Below are positions 17,975-26,516 of a stretch of DNA of 62,995 bases, piece after piece. This DNA is from an uncultured Phascolarctobacterium sp. (GTDB lineage Bacteria; Bacillota; Negativicutes; Acidaminococcales; Acidaminococcaceae): positions 1 through 62,995 of the forward strand of contig CANRJC010000012.1 in NCBI GenBank assembly GCA_947630795.1, given 5' to 3'. The translations under genes and the position numbers were made by a program. The notes beneath the pieces are model-generated. The model did no database searches. It worked only from the letters and a program-made list of their open reading frames with translations, and was not told the origin of the DNA. The stretch's first letter is position 1. Every line of letters begins with the position of its first letter.

Positions 17975-18333
17975 GGTGCCCTACCTTTATCGCAACTGGG
18001 GAGCCCCGCTTCGTCAAGCAAACGGCAGACATCTTCCAAAGGCAAAGGCGTGGCCAAAAGAGGCAGGCCCCAAGACTCTGCTTCTTCGGTGACGGAAGCC
18101 TTGGGCAATTTGTCTTCCACAAAAACTACGGCGCATAACTCAGTCATGTTGGCGGTGCGTATCACCTGCACGTTGGTGAGACCGGTGCAGAGGATGGTCT
18201 GGCGTTTGCCCCGAGCCAAGACCTTGCTCATCATATTGCTGCCGAAGCAGGTGGCTACCTCCTTCGTATCCAACCAGCGCTCGCCGCACAGCACTCTGGC
18301 GCCGAGCAGCTGCTGCACCTGTCGCAACTTCAT
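17971..18333 (-). CDS. DRTGG-domain protein 2
   Basis: A 120-aa protein, probably one DRTGG domain, with the conserved FGSNMMSKVLA segment (about 30-40), then TILCTGLTN and AVVFVEDKLP. It is the promoter-proximal gene of the hydrogenase locus. The ATG is preceded by GGAAGGAGACGGCC. The domain often sits beside CBS or kinase domains, where it is thought to bind nucleotides; that is family knowledge and is not shown here. Confidence 0.75.
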   Translation of the reverse strand: MKLRQVQQLLGARVLCGERWLDTKEVATCFGSNMMSKVLARGKRQTILCTGLTNVQVIRTANMTELCAVVFVEDKLPKASVTEEAESWGLPLLATPLPLEDVCRLLDEAGLPSCDKGRAP

Positions 18334-18405
18334 GGCCGTCTCCTTCCGTGACCTCGATTCTTCCCCGTGTTCGGCAGACTTTAAATCGAAAGATTTTCAC
18401 TTATT

Positions 18406-18434
18406 ATTGTACACTGTTGCTCTAATAATGTAAA
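18406..18434 (-). promoter_or_regulatory. Sigma-A-type promoter of the hydrogenase regulatory/structural locus
   Basis: Minus strand TTTACA (18434-18429), a 17-base spacer, TACAAT (18411-18406), about 70 bases upstream of the first DRTGG gene. No later promoter of this quality was found before the structural genes, so the ten genes may form one long transcript. Confidence 0.6.
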
Positions 18435-18462
18435 CCAAAATTTCCCCGCTCCGCTGTCCGAA

Positions 18463-19824
18463 CTAAGGGCGCCGGCCCTCGTCTATCTTGCGGGCCAACA
18501 GCACGGAAAAGCCCAGCAGCCAAAAGAGCAGGCCCATGCGGGGATTGAAGCAGACATGATCCGTGAGGCCTCCCACGGCCAGCCCCGCCGCCGCCAGCAA
18601 GTACCCTTCGCCCGCAGCCTTTATCCATAGAGCAGAACCGTAACGGACCAAGCGGTAAGCATTATAGACGAAGTTGCCCCACACCGCGAGAAAAACTGCC
18701 AAGCCGTGCCACCCCAATTCCGCCAGCACGTTGAGAAAAATATTGTGGCAGTGATACATGATGACACCGGTATCGGCAAGATAGTAGTTGTATTCTGGAT
18801 AGACATAACGAAAACCGCACCAGCCCACGCCGAAAGGATGGTCTTCGATGATCCACAGAGTAGAGCGCAGGTAGGCCTTCCGCAAAGCTATGGATGTATC
18901 TTCGCTGCCGACGAGAGAAAGCAGTCGCTGCCACACTTCGTCGCCGCCGACAAAAAGCGCCAAGACCAAAAGCACCCCGCAGGGCAGAACGGCCCGACGG
19001 TCGAAGCAACCGCAAAAAATGATCAGCACTGCCAGCAAAGCCAACCAGTTGCCGCGAGAATAGGTGAAGAGCAAACAGGCTGAAGCCAAAAGTCCGCAAC
19101 ATCCCGCCGCCAGCCGCGGCAGTCTATCCTTATATAAATGAAAGAAAGCCGCGCTGTAAGCGATGACCGCCACCAGATAGCCGGCCAAAATGTTGGGATT
19201 TTCCCAGGTGGAGAACACTCTTTGTGTCAGCCCGGGAAAAGCGGCGGGGTCGACCCACACGGCGGCGGTATCAAGACCGGTGCTCCTCTGCCCCAAACCC
19301 AAAAGGCTCACCAAACAGGAGACTGCCAAAAATACGAGCAATAATTGCAAAGGCCGCGGCAGCGAGAAAAATTTATTGCGATAAAAGGCGGGCACCGAAC
19401 AAAGCAGCGGGACCAGCTCCGACATGGCAGCTTCATCGTCGGGGGAGGCTCCTCGCTCCCTGCGGTCCAAACCGAAAAGGGAGGGCCGCCGCCAGCCGTA
19501 GCGGAGCAGCACGAAGACGAAGGCAGCATACTGCCCCACGGTGAAAAAGAAGTGGAGAGCGCTGCCCTTGGGGTCTCGCGACAAAGTTATGCTGAAAAGG
19601 GCTACGGCCAAAATAGCGTAGAGAGCCCCTTGCTCCCACTTGCGCAGCACCGGTGAAGGCCGCTCTTTTTTATGACCGGCCGCCAAAAGGGCAGCAAAAA
19701 AGGCAGCAGTCAAAGAGAGGCAGACTGCTGCCTGGCTCAACGGCAGCACCGCCGCCGTCAGCAAAAGCAGAAAGTACACGTAGGGCTCAACTGCCTGAGC
19801 CCACTTGCGGAGCTTTGCCTTCAT
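18463..19824 (-). CDS. O-antigen ligase/polymerase-type membrane protein (Wzy_C family)
   Basis: A 453-aa polytopic membrane protein with about ten hydrophobic segments. A central extracytoplasmic loop carries SRGNWLA and a Wzy_C-like region with HCHNIFLNVLAELGWHG (near 382-398), the usual signature of O-antigen ligases and polymerases. These enzymes join surface polysaccharide or glycan units at the outer face of the inner membrane. A diderm Firmicute (Negativicutes) with lipopolysaccharide would fit. No glycosyltransferase genes surround it, so the substrate is unknown. A WaaL-type ligase versus a Wzy polymerase cannot be told apart here. Confidence 0.8.
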   Translation of the reverse strand: MKAKLRKWAQAVEPYVYFLLLLTAAVLPLSQAAVCLSLTAAFFAALLAAGHKKERPSPVLRKWEQGALYAILAVALFSITLSRDPKGSALHFFFTVGQYAAFVFVLLRYGWRRPSLFGLDRRERGASPDDEAAMSELVPLLCSVPAFYRNKFFSLPRPLQLLLVFLAVSCLVSLLGLGQRSTGLDTAAVWVDPAAFPGLTQRVFSTWENPNILAGYLVAVIAYSAAFFHLYKDRLPRLAAGCCGLLASACLLFTYSRGNWLALLAVLIIFCGCFDRRAVLPCGVLLVLALFVGGDEVWQRLLSLVGSEDTSIALRKAYLRSTLWIIEDHPFGVGWCGFRYVYPEYNYYLADTGVIMYHCHNIFLNVLAELGWHGLAVFLAVWGNFVYNAYRLVRYGSALWIKAAGEGYLLAAAGLAVGGLTDHVCFNPRMGLLFWLLGFSVLLARKIDEGRRP

Positions 19825-19901
19825 CGTCCCGTTGTCCTTTCCCCGTTATCGTATTCTTATTATATGGTGGAGCGACGGCTCTGCCCTTCGCTTCCTTTGC
19901 T

Positions 19902-21197
19902 TCAACTTTTTTCTTGCAGCCCCAACCTTTTGAAACTGCCGATGAGATAGAGACTGCCGCACACGCACACCACGCCCTCGGGGCCGCTCGTTTTTTCGGC
20001 CGCCTCATAGGCGGCGGCGAGATCCTCTGCTGCCGCGGCATTGGGTCCGATAAGTTCGGCCAAAACTTCTGCCGTTGCGGCCCTGCTGCTTTCATCCGCC
20101 CGCACGGTAAAAACTTTGTCCTGCGGCCGAATGAGGGCGGCGATCACGCCCGCCATGTCTTTATCGGCCATCATGCCTAAAACGAAGGTGCGTTGCTGCC
20201 CGGGGTAAAATTTGTCCAAGGCTCGGCGCAAGGTCTGAGCTCCCTCCAAATTGTGGGCCCCGTCCAAGATCACATCGGGCCGTGAAGCTATTCTTTCCAA
20301 ACGGCCGGGCCAGCGGGCGGCGGCACAGCCCGCATGGAGCGCTTCTTCCGTGATGCGCCCGTCTTTTTTCCCCAGCAGCCTTGCTGCCACGATGGCCAAA
20401 GAAGCATTCACTATCTGGTGCTCTCCCGGCAGAGAAAGTTCGTAAGAAGAAACATAGTTGGTGCCGGCGCGCAAAGTGAAGCGCTGCCCCGCCATAGAGC
20501 TTTCCTCTTCTTCGCCTCGAAAAGCTTTGCCGTATAGATAGCAGGGGGCACCCTTCAAAGCGGCGGTGGCTGCGATCATGCCCAGAGCTTCATCCCCCGC
20601 CGCCGCTGTCACCACCGGCACCCCTTCTTTGATGATGCCGGCTTTTTGCATGGCGATGTGGGCCAAGTCGGGGCCGCAGCGATCCATGTGATCGTGCTGC
20701 ACGTTGGTGATGACGCTGACCAGAGGAGTGATGACATTGGTGGAATCCCAAAGGCCCCCCAGCCCCACTTCTATCACTGCGTAATCCGTTTCTTTACGGG
20801 CGAACCAAAGGAAGGCGGCGGCAGTCAAGATCTCGAACTGAGTGGGCTGCTCGCTCCTGCCTTGAGCGGTGATCTTCTCGGCGGCAGCTTTCACTTCGCT
20901 CAACATGGCGGCAAAGTCGGCATCGCTTATGTCTTCGCCGTCGATATTCATTCTTTCGTTGTATCTCACCAAATGGGGCGAAGTGAACTTCCCCGTCTTC
21001 AGTCCCGCAGCTTGTAAAATGGCGGCGATGATGCCGGCCACCGAACCCTTGCCGTTGGTGCCGGCGATATGCACCGTCCGCAAATTTTTTTGGGGCTCGC
21101 CCAATTCTTTCAGCAAAGTTTCGATCCGTTCCAGTCCCAGATGGATGCCGAACTTGCCTAGGCTATCCAAATAGGCGAGGCTCTCTTTATAATCCAT
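19902..21197 (-). CDS. folC: Bifunctional dihydrofolate/folylpolyglutamate synthase
   Basis: It adds glutamate to dihydropteroate or folates with ATP. The 431-aa protein has the Mur-ligase-like P-loop GTNGKGSV (about 46-53), the HLVRYNERMNIDG region, EVGLGGLWDSTNV and the C-terminal domain signature LDGAHNLEGAQ. The ribosome binding site is weak. It follows valS by 154 bases, an order common in Firmicutes. Confidence 0.93.
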   Translation of the reverse strand: MDYKESLAYLDSLGKFGIHLGLERIETLLKELGEPQKNLRTVHIAGTNGKGSVAGIIAAILQAAGLKTGKFTSPHLVRYNERMNIDGEDISDADFAAMLSEVKAAAEKITAQGRSEQPTQFEILTAAAFLWFARKETDYAVIEVGLGGLWDSTNVITPLVSVITNVQHDHMDRCGPDLAHIAMQKAGIIKEGVPVVTAAAGDEALGMIAATAALKGAPCYLYGKAFRGEEEESSMAGQRFTLRAGTNYVSSYELSLPGEHQIVNASLAIVAARLLGKKDGRITEEALHAGCAAARWPGRLERIASRPDVILDGAHNLEGAQTLRRALDKFYPGQQRTFVLGMMADKDMAGVIAALIRPQDKVFTVRADESSRAATAEVLAELIGPNAAAAEDLAAAYEAAEKTSGPEGVVCVCGSLYLIGSFKRLGLQEKS

Positions 21198-21351
21198 GCT
21201 CTTTCAACTGTCCTTGCCCGCTCCCGCAATTTTTGCGAGAGTCGAAGGGCCCGAGGCTCGGGCCTTTTCTGCTGAGGAAATTTTTCTTGCGCTTCGTGAA
21301 GCGCCGAGTTTTTTACGACAGATGATCTATCGATCGCGAAGATCTTTCGAC

Positions 21352-24006
21352 TTACAATGTTTTCAAATAGGCCAGCCGCTCCGTGAGGGCGCTCTTTCTG
21401 CCGTTCAGTTCCGCAGCCTTGGCTTCTTCCTTGGCGATGATCTCCGCCGGTGCCTTGGCCAAAAAGCCCTGACTGTGCAGCTTGCCTTCCACCCTAGCCA
21501 ATTCTTTCTCTAAGCCGGCCAGTTCTTTTTCCAGACGCTGTCCTTCTTTTTCCACATCGATGAGCCCGGCCAAGGGAAGGAACACTTGGATGTCTTTGGT
21601 CACGGCGGTCATGGCGTTGGCGGGCTTGGCCCCGTCTTCCGGCAAGATCGTCAGTTCGCCGATGTTCCCCAGCAGGTGGATGTAGGCAGCGTTGGCCTCA
21701 ACTCCTGCCAACAATTTTTTGCTCACTAAAAGGGTGGCAGGCACCTGACGGCTAGGCACTGCCCCAACTTCCGCCCGCATGTTGCGGATGCCCTTGATAG
21801 CCTCCATCAATGCGGTCATCAGTTCTTCGGCTTCCGAATCGACGGCGGCGGCATCAACCCGAGGCCACGGAGAAACTATGATAGCCTTGGCCTTGTGAGG
21901 CAGGCATTGATAGATCTCTTCCGTAATGAAAGGCATGAAGGGATGCAGTAACTGCATGGCGCCCGTGAGAACATGGGCCAGCACGTGCTGGGCCCGAGCC
22001 CGGGCTGCCTCCCCCGCACGGCCGTACAGCCGAGGCTTGGCCAGTTCTATGTACCAATCGCAGATCTCGCCCCAAATGAAATCGTAGATGAGGCGGCCCG
22101 CTTCGCCCAATTCGAATTTGTCCAAAAGCTGAGTCACTTCTTCTACGGTGCGCTGCAGCCTGCTCATTATCCAACGGTCCGCCAGTTCCGGCTCCGCCAA
22201 TTCGGCCTTTTCGTCGTAGCCTTCCATGTTCATCAAAGCGAAACGGGAAGCGTTCCAGATCTTATTGGCGAAATTGCGGGTGGCCTCCACTCTTTCCCAA
22301 TGGAAGCGCATGTCGTTGCCGGGTGTGTTGCCGGTGATGAGCATGAAGCGAAGAGTGTCCGCCCCGTATTTATCGATCACTTCCAAAGGATCGATGCCGT
22401 TTTTCAACGACTTGGACATCTTGCGGCCTAAAGAGTCGCGGAGCAAACCGTGGATGAAAACTTTATAAAAGGGCACTTCCTTCATGAATTCCATGCCCAT
22501 CAGCAACATGCGGGCCACCCAGAAGAAAATGATGTCGTAGCCGGTCACCAGCACGGAGGTGGGATAGAATTGTTTTAAAAGAGGAGTTTTATCGGGCCAG
22601 CCCATAGTGGAGAAAGGCCACAGGGCGCTGCTGAACCAAGTGTCGAGAGCGTCTTCGTCCTGATGGATGTGAGTGCTGCCACACTTGGGGCAAACCGTAA
22701 GATCGGTGCGAGATGCGCTCATCTCGCCGCAGTCGTCGCAATACCACACGGGTATGCGGTGGCCCCACCAGATCTGGCGGGAGATGCACCAATCGCGAAT
22801 GTTGCTCATCCAATTAGTGTAAGTTTTCACGAAACGATCGGGAACGAATTGGGTGCGGCCGTCTTCCACGCAGTCCACCGCCGCTTTCACCAATGGCTCC
22901 ATCTTCACGAACCATTGAGAGGAGACCAAAGGCTCCACTACGCAGCCGCAGCGCTGGCAGTGGCCCACCGCATGAGCGTGCTCTTCGATCTTCACCAAAT
23001 AACCCTGCTCTGTGAAATCGGCCACGATCTTTTCCCGGCACTCTTCCCGAGTGAGGCCGGCGTAGCTGCCTGCCTCGGCGGTCATCTTGCCGTCCATGCC
23101 GATGACCACCACGTTCTCCAATTTGTGCCGCAGCCCCATCTCGTAGTCGTTGGGGTCGTGAGCGGGAGTGATCTTCACGGCGCCGGTGCCGAATTCCAGA
23201 TCAACGTAGCTGTCGGCGATGACGGGGATAGTCTTGCCGGTGAGAGGCAGCACTAACTGCCGGCCCACCAAGTGACCGTAACGTTTATCTGCCGGGTTCA
23301 CCGCCACGGCGGTGTCGCCCAGCATGGTCTCGGGCCGAGTGGTAGCGATAGTCAGGTATCGATCTTTTTCGCCCACAAGAGGATAGCGGATGTACCACAG
23401 GTGTCCTGGGTCGTCTTTATGCTCCACTTCTATATCGGAAAGAGCGGTGTTGCAGTTGACGCACCAATTGGTGATGCGGGTGCCCTTATAGATGAGCCCC
23501 TGTTCGAAGAGAGAGCAGAAAACTTCCCGCACCGCACGAGAGCAACCTTCATCCATGGTGAAGCGCTTCCGCTCCCAGTCGCAGGACACGCCCAGCCTCT
23601 TCAATTGCTCGATGATGCGGTCGCCGTACTGCTCTTTCCAAGCCCACACTCTTTTCAAAAATTCTTCCCTGCCCAGATCGTAGCGGCTCTTGCCTTCTTC
23701 TTTTTTCAAAACTTCTTCTACTTTGATCTGGGTGGCCAAGCCCGCATGGTCGTAGCCGGGCAGCCACAGTGTGTTGTCACCCTTCAGGCGATGATAACGG
23801 ATAAGGATATCCTGCAGTGTATTGTCCAAAGCGTGGCCCATGTGCAATTGGCCGGTGATGTTGGGGGGAGGGATGACGATGCAGAAGGGCTGCTTGTCCG
23901 GCTCCGGCTCCGCATGAAAGAGGCCCTCTTCCTCCCAATATTTGTACCATTTCGCTTCTACCGCCGCCGGGTCGTAAACTTTGGGGATGTTATGCTGTTC
24001 GCTCAT
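21352..24006 (-). CDS. valS: Valyl-tRNA synthetase
   Basis: It charges tRNA-Val and edits mischarged threonine. From ATG 24006 (preceded by GGGAGG) the protein is 884 aa, normal for ValS. The class I signatures are present: PPNITGQLHMGH (HIGH) near residue 44 and GRKMSKS near 527. The editing domain between them, the anticodon domain and the C-terminal coiled-coil arm (Glu/Lys/Leu-rich, about 815-884) are all recognisable. An upstream in-frame ATG at 24129 lies inside the T-box leader and is rejected. Expression is controlled by that T-box. Confidence 0.97.
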   Translation of the reverse strand: MSEQHNIPKVYDPAAVEAKWYKYWEEEGLFHAEPEPDKQPFCIVIPPPNITGQLHMGHALDNTLQDILIRYHRLKGDNTLWLPGYDHAGLATQIKVEEVLKKEEGKSRYDLGREEFLKRVWAWKEQYGDRIIEQLKRLGVSCDWERKRFTMDEGCSRAVREVFCSLFEQGLIYKGTRITNWCVNCNTALSDIEVEHKDDPGHLWYIRYPLVGEKDRYLTIATTRPETMLGDTAVAVNPADKRYGHLVGRQLVLPLTGKTIPVIADSYVDLEFGTGAVKITPAHDPNDYEMGLRHKLENVVVIGMDGKMTAEAGSYAGLTREECREKIVADFTEQGYLVKIEEHAHAVGHCQRCGCVVEPLVSSQWFVKMEPLVKAAVDCVEDGRTQFVPDRFVKTYTNWMSNIRDWCISRQIWWGHRIPVWYCDDCGEMSASRTDLTVCPKCGSTHIHQDEDALDTWFSSALWPFSTMGWPDKTPLLKQFYPTSVLVTGYDIIFFWVARMLLMGMEFMKEVPFYKVFIHGLLRDSLGRKMSKSLKNGIDPLEVIDKYGADTLRFMLITGNTPGNDMRFHWERVEATRNFANKIWNASRFALMNMEGYDEKAELAEPELADRWIMSRLQRTVEEVTQLLDKFELGEAGRLIYDFIWGEICDWYIELAKPRLYGRAGEAARARAQHVLAHVLTGAMQLLHPFMPFITEEIYQCLPHKAKAIIVSPWPRVDAAAVDSEAEELMTALMEAIKGIRNMRAEVGAVPSRQVPATLLVSKKLLAGVEANAAYIHLLGNIGELTILPEDGAKPANAMTAVTKDIQVFLPLAGLIDVEKEGQRLEKELAGLEKELARVEGKLHSQGFLAKAPAEIIAKEEAKAAELNGRKSALTERLAYLKTL

Positions 24007-24049
24007 GTTCTTTCCTCCCGAGAACTTTTTTCTTCTTTGCGCCGTGGGC

Positions 24050-24345
24050 CCTGGCCAATAAAAAAGCCCTGCTATCCTAACAGGATAACAGGACGTGCTC
24101 TTTAAAGCCGCGGTACCACCTATCTTCACCGCACGAAATATTTTTGCGGTGCTCTTCTTCGGCCTAACGCGCCGCCTTCGTCTCTGCCTACTTGCCCGCC
24201 GGGCCGTTTCGGCAGAGAGGCTCCCGGACTACGGCTCCTTTTTCGGCACACCGGCTCGCACCTGCCGCCAGCTCTCTTGCTGCTTTTGCAAAAGAAGCTC
24301 TTCCGTTCCTCGCCTTTATTGCTTTGCGATTGCATCAACAGCTAA
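24050..24345 (-). promoter_or_regulatory. T-box riboswitch leader of valS
   Basis: The minus-strand RNA has the invariant antiterminator element AGGTGGTACCGCGG (about 24121-24108). Upstream are Stem I-like elements (AGAGAG...GGTG, about 24278-24255) and a specifier-region sequence with adjacent GTA and GTC triplets (24232-24227), both valine codons. It would let uncharged tRNA-Val switch on valS. I cannot tell from reading alone which triplet is the specifier. Confidence 0.88.
24059..24092 (-). terminator. T-box attenuator terminator
   Basis: The minus-strand stem pairs CCTGTTATCC with GGATAGCAGG and runs straight into a T6 tract. It lies directly after the AGGTGGTACCGCGG antiterminator element, as expected for transcriptional T-box control of valS. 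Confidence 0.88.
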
Positions 24346-24425
24346 TATATTAGCATCTTCCCCCGCCGCTGTCAATATTTATTTGCGAAGATAAAGAGCG
24401 CCGCTCGACTCTGCCCGTCTTTTTT

Positions 24426-25118
24426 TCACAGCACCCGATAAAGTTTGAAATCCATGGTGTCGCAGGAGACCAATTTATAGACGATGCCCCGCCGCTCTCC
24501 CTGAAAGGCAGAGCAGGTCCCGCCGCTGTGGATGTGACCGAAGATACAGCAGGCCACGCCGTATTTTTCTAAAAGTTGCGTAAAAATATTTTCGTCGTTT
24601 TCATCATATAGCGGAGGATAGTGAAGGGCTGCGATGAGAGGCTGCTCTCCTCTTCTCTTGGCCGCCGCCAAAGAAAGCTCCAGCCTGATCCCCTCCCGAG
24701 CGTAGATCTTGGCATCTTCTTCGGTGAAACCTTCCGCCGAAGGCAGCAGCCAGCCCCGAGTGCCGCCCACCCAAGCACCGCCCAAGTCGATGCAGGTGTT
24801 TTGCAAAAAATCGAAGCGGCCGCCATAAAGGCTCTGCATTTTCGCTAAAGAGCTCCACCAATAATCGTGGTTGCCCCGCAGCAGCACCTTGCGTCCGGGC
24901 AGGGCAGCGATCCGCTCCAAGTCGCCGGCCGCATCCCGCAGGTTTATGGCCCAGGAGAGGTCGCCGCACAGCAGCACAGCATCTTCGGTCTTCACTTGCT
25001 CCTGCCAATTTGCCGTTATCTTTTCCCAATGGCCCCGCCACTGTTCGCCGAACAGTTCCATGGGCTTGACAGGAGGCTGCCCCGACAGATGCAGGTCGCC
25101 GATGGCGTAGATGTGCAT
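24426..25118 (-). CDS. Calcineurin-like metallophosphoesterase
   Basis: A 230-aa phosphoesterase with all metal motifs in order: AIGDLHLSG (6-14), LLCGDLSW (near 48-55), LRGNHDYWW (near 79-87) and the C-terminal FGHIHSGG (near 196). Probably cytoplasmic, as no signal peptide is seen. It belongs to the predicted phosphohydrolase group; the substrate is unknown. The start ATG is preceded by AAAGGAG. It lies upstream of the valS T-box in the same direction, and divergent from ttcA. Confidence 0.88.
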   Translation of the reverse strand: MHIYAIGDLHLSGQPPVKPMELFGEQWRGHWEKITANWQEQVKTEDAVLLCGDLSWAINLRDAAGDLERIAALPGRKVLLRGNHDYWWSSLAKMQSLYGGRFDFLQNTCIDLGGAWVGGTRGWLLPSAEGFTEEDAKIYAREGIRLELSLAAAKRRGEQPLIAALHYPPLYDENDENIFTQLLEKYGVACCIFGHIHSGGTCSAFQGERRGIVYKLVSCDTMDFKLYRVL

Positions 25119-25222
25119 GGCGCTTCTCCTTTCGTAATTTTTCCTTTTAATTATAACACTTGCCCGGAAAAAGGAAAAGGCGAGAAGAGAGAGGCAGTCC
25201 TCTTCTCCCTCAAGGCAGAGGC

Positions 25223-25251
25223 TGTCATCTCCTTTCCTCCTGTGCTATAAT
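25223..25251 (+). promoter_or_regulatory. Extended -10 promoter of the ttcA-like gene
   Basis: TGC TATAAT (TATAAT at 25246-25251) with a poor -35 (TGTCAT, 17-base spacer), 36 bases upstream of the ATG at 25288. Confidence 0.6.
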
Positions 25252-25287
25252 AAGCACAAAAGAGCAAGTACGAAAAGGAGAAAAGGG

Positions 25288-26082
25288 ATGGAGCAAAAAG
25301 AAAAAAAGGGGGAGCGCAACAAAGTCATCGCCCGAGCTTTGGGAAAATTGTGGCGCACATGTATCGAATTCGATCTTTTATGTCCGAATGATAGGGTGCT
25401 CATCGGCCTCAGCGGCGGCAAAGACAGCCTGCTCCTCACTTTGCTGCTGGCCGAAGCAAAAAAGTATGCGCCTTTTTCCTTTGACTTAGGCTGCATCAGC
25501 GTAGACCCGGGCTTCGGGCCCGGCTTTCCCCGAGACGAATTGCAAAAGTTTGCCTTTTCTCTGGGGCTGCCCATCTATTTCGAACACATCAATGTGCCTC
25601 AACTGGCGAGAGAAGCCACTCCTTGTTACAGTTGCGCCTACTTTCGCCGCGCGGCTATAGATCGCCGGGCTAAAGAAGAAGGCTACGGCAAGATCGCCTA
25701 CGCTCATCATCTGGACGACGCAGTGGAAACTTTTTACATGAATTTAGTGACCAGCGGTCAACTCAGCACTTTTTTGCCCGCCACCTATCTTTCCCGCAGC
25801 GGCCTCACAGTCATCCGCCCCCTGCTCTACTTTCGCGAAGAAGAGGTGCGGACCATAGGCCGCCGTTTAAAACTGGCGCCCCTCAAGAGCCCCTGTCCTT
25901 ACGACGGAACTACGGGGCGGCAGCAGGCCAAAGAAGAACTGGCCCGAATGGCTGCTGTCTATCCCGATCTCTTTTCGCATTTGGCGGCAGCTTTAAGAAG
26001 CGGCAAAGAACAACTGTGGCCGCCCAAGCTGTCAAAAGATGAATTGGCGGCAAAATTTCATAACTTTTGGCACAAGAGCTGA
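25288..26082 (+). CDS. ttcA: PP-loop tRNA thiolase, TtcA family
   Basis: A 264-aa N-type ATP pyrophosphatase. The PP-loop SGGKDS is at about 49-54, a CYSCAYFRR motif near 113-121 provides the CxxC cysteines that hold a [4Fe-4S] cluster in TtcA-type enzymes, and AYAHHLDDAVET lies near 139. A second conserved cysteine lies in LKSPCPYDG. These enzymes make 2-thiocytidine (position 32) or related thiolated tRNA bases. The start follows AAAAGGAG. Single plus-strand gene in a minus-strand neighbourhood, with its own promoter and terminator. The TtcA2 or TtuA-like subgroup cannot be excluded. Confidence 0.87.
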   Translation: MEQKEKKGERNKVIARALGKLWRTCIEFDLLCPNDRVLIGLSGGKDSLLLTLLLAEAKKYAPFSFDLGCISVDPGFGPGFPRDELQKFAFSLGLPIYFEHINVPQLAREATPCYSCAYFRRAAIDRRAKEEGYGKIAYAHHLDDAVETFYMNLVTSGQLSTFLPATYLSRSGLTVIRPLLYFREEEVRTIGRRLKLAPLKSPCPYDGTTGRQQAKEELARMAAVYPDLFSHLAAALRSGKEQLWPPKLSKDELAAKFHNFWHKS

Positions 26083-26384
26083 AGAGAAAAGGGCACGCTT
26101 AAAATTCTTCGCTCCCAACTGTTGCAGCTGCTGTCAAAATGTCGGGACTTTTTCCTTCGGACGAAGCGATAAGATATCCCGTTCTTTTTGCCGAGCCGCA
26201 AAGCTGCTTTTCTTGAAAATATTTTTTCGTTTCCACCGGCACCGCTATGGGAAAGTTCAAAAGAAAAAAACTGAGCGGAAAATTTCCTGTGCCCAAAAAA
26301 TGATCATCGAAGAGATGAACTGAGCGGCTTTTTGCTGTCTGTTTTATATTTTCACCGCCCGCACGAGAAGCGTCTTCAACACAC
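26083..26384. other. Intergenic stretch after ttcA with no supported gene
   Basis: An AT-richer region of about 300 bases. The overlapping short ORFs on both strands have no ribosome binding site or recognisable protein signature. It ends in the shared terminator at 26385-26420. Confidence 0.5.
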
Positions 26385-26420
26385 AAAGGTCCCTGTCCAT
26401 TCGGACAGGGACCTTTCTTT
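26385..26420. terminator. Convergent terminator between ttcA and purL
   Basis: A perfect 11-bp inverted repeat (GGTCCCTGTCC / GGACAGGGACC) with a 4-base loop. It is followed by TTTCTTTG on the plus strand and by TTTGTGT on the minus strand, so it probably serves both converging genes. Confidence 0.85.
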
Positions 26421-26516
26421 GTCGTATTTTTGCTGCGCCCTTTTCAAAAAAGCTTATGTTCACAGCTATCGTATGGTGCTCATCAACTTTTTCCAAAACT
26501 ATTTTGCCCTCGCACC

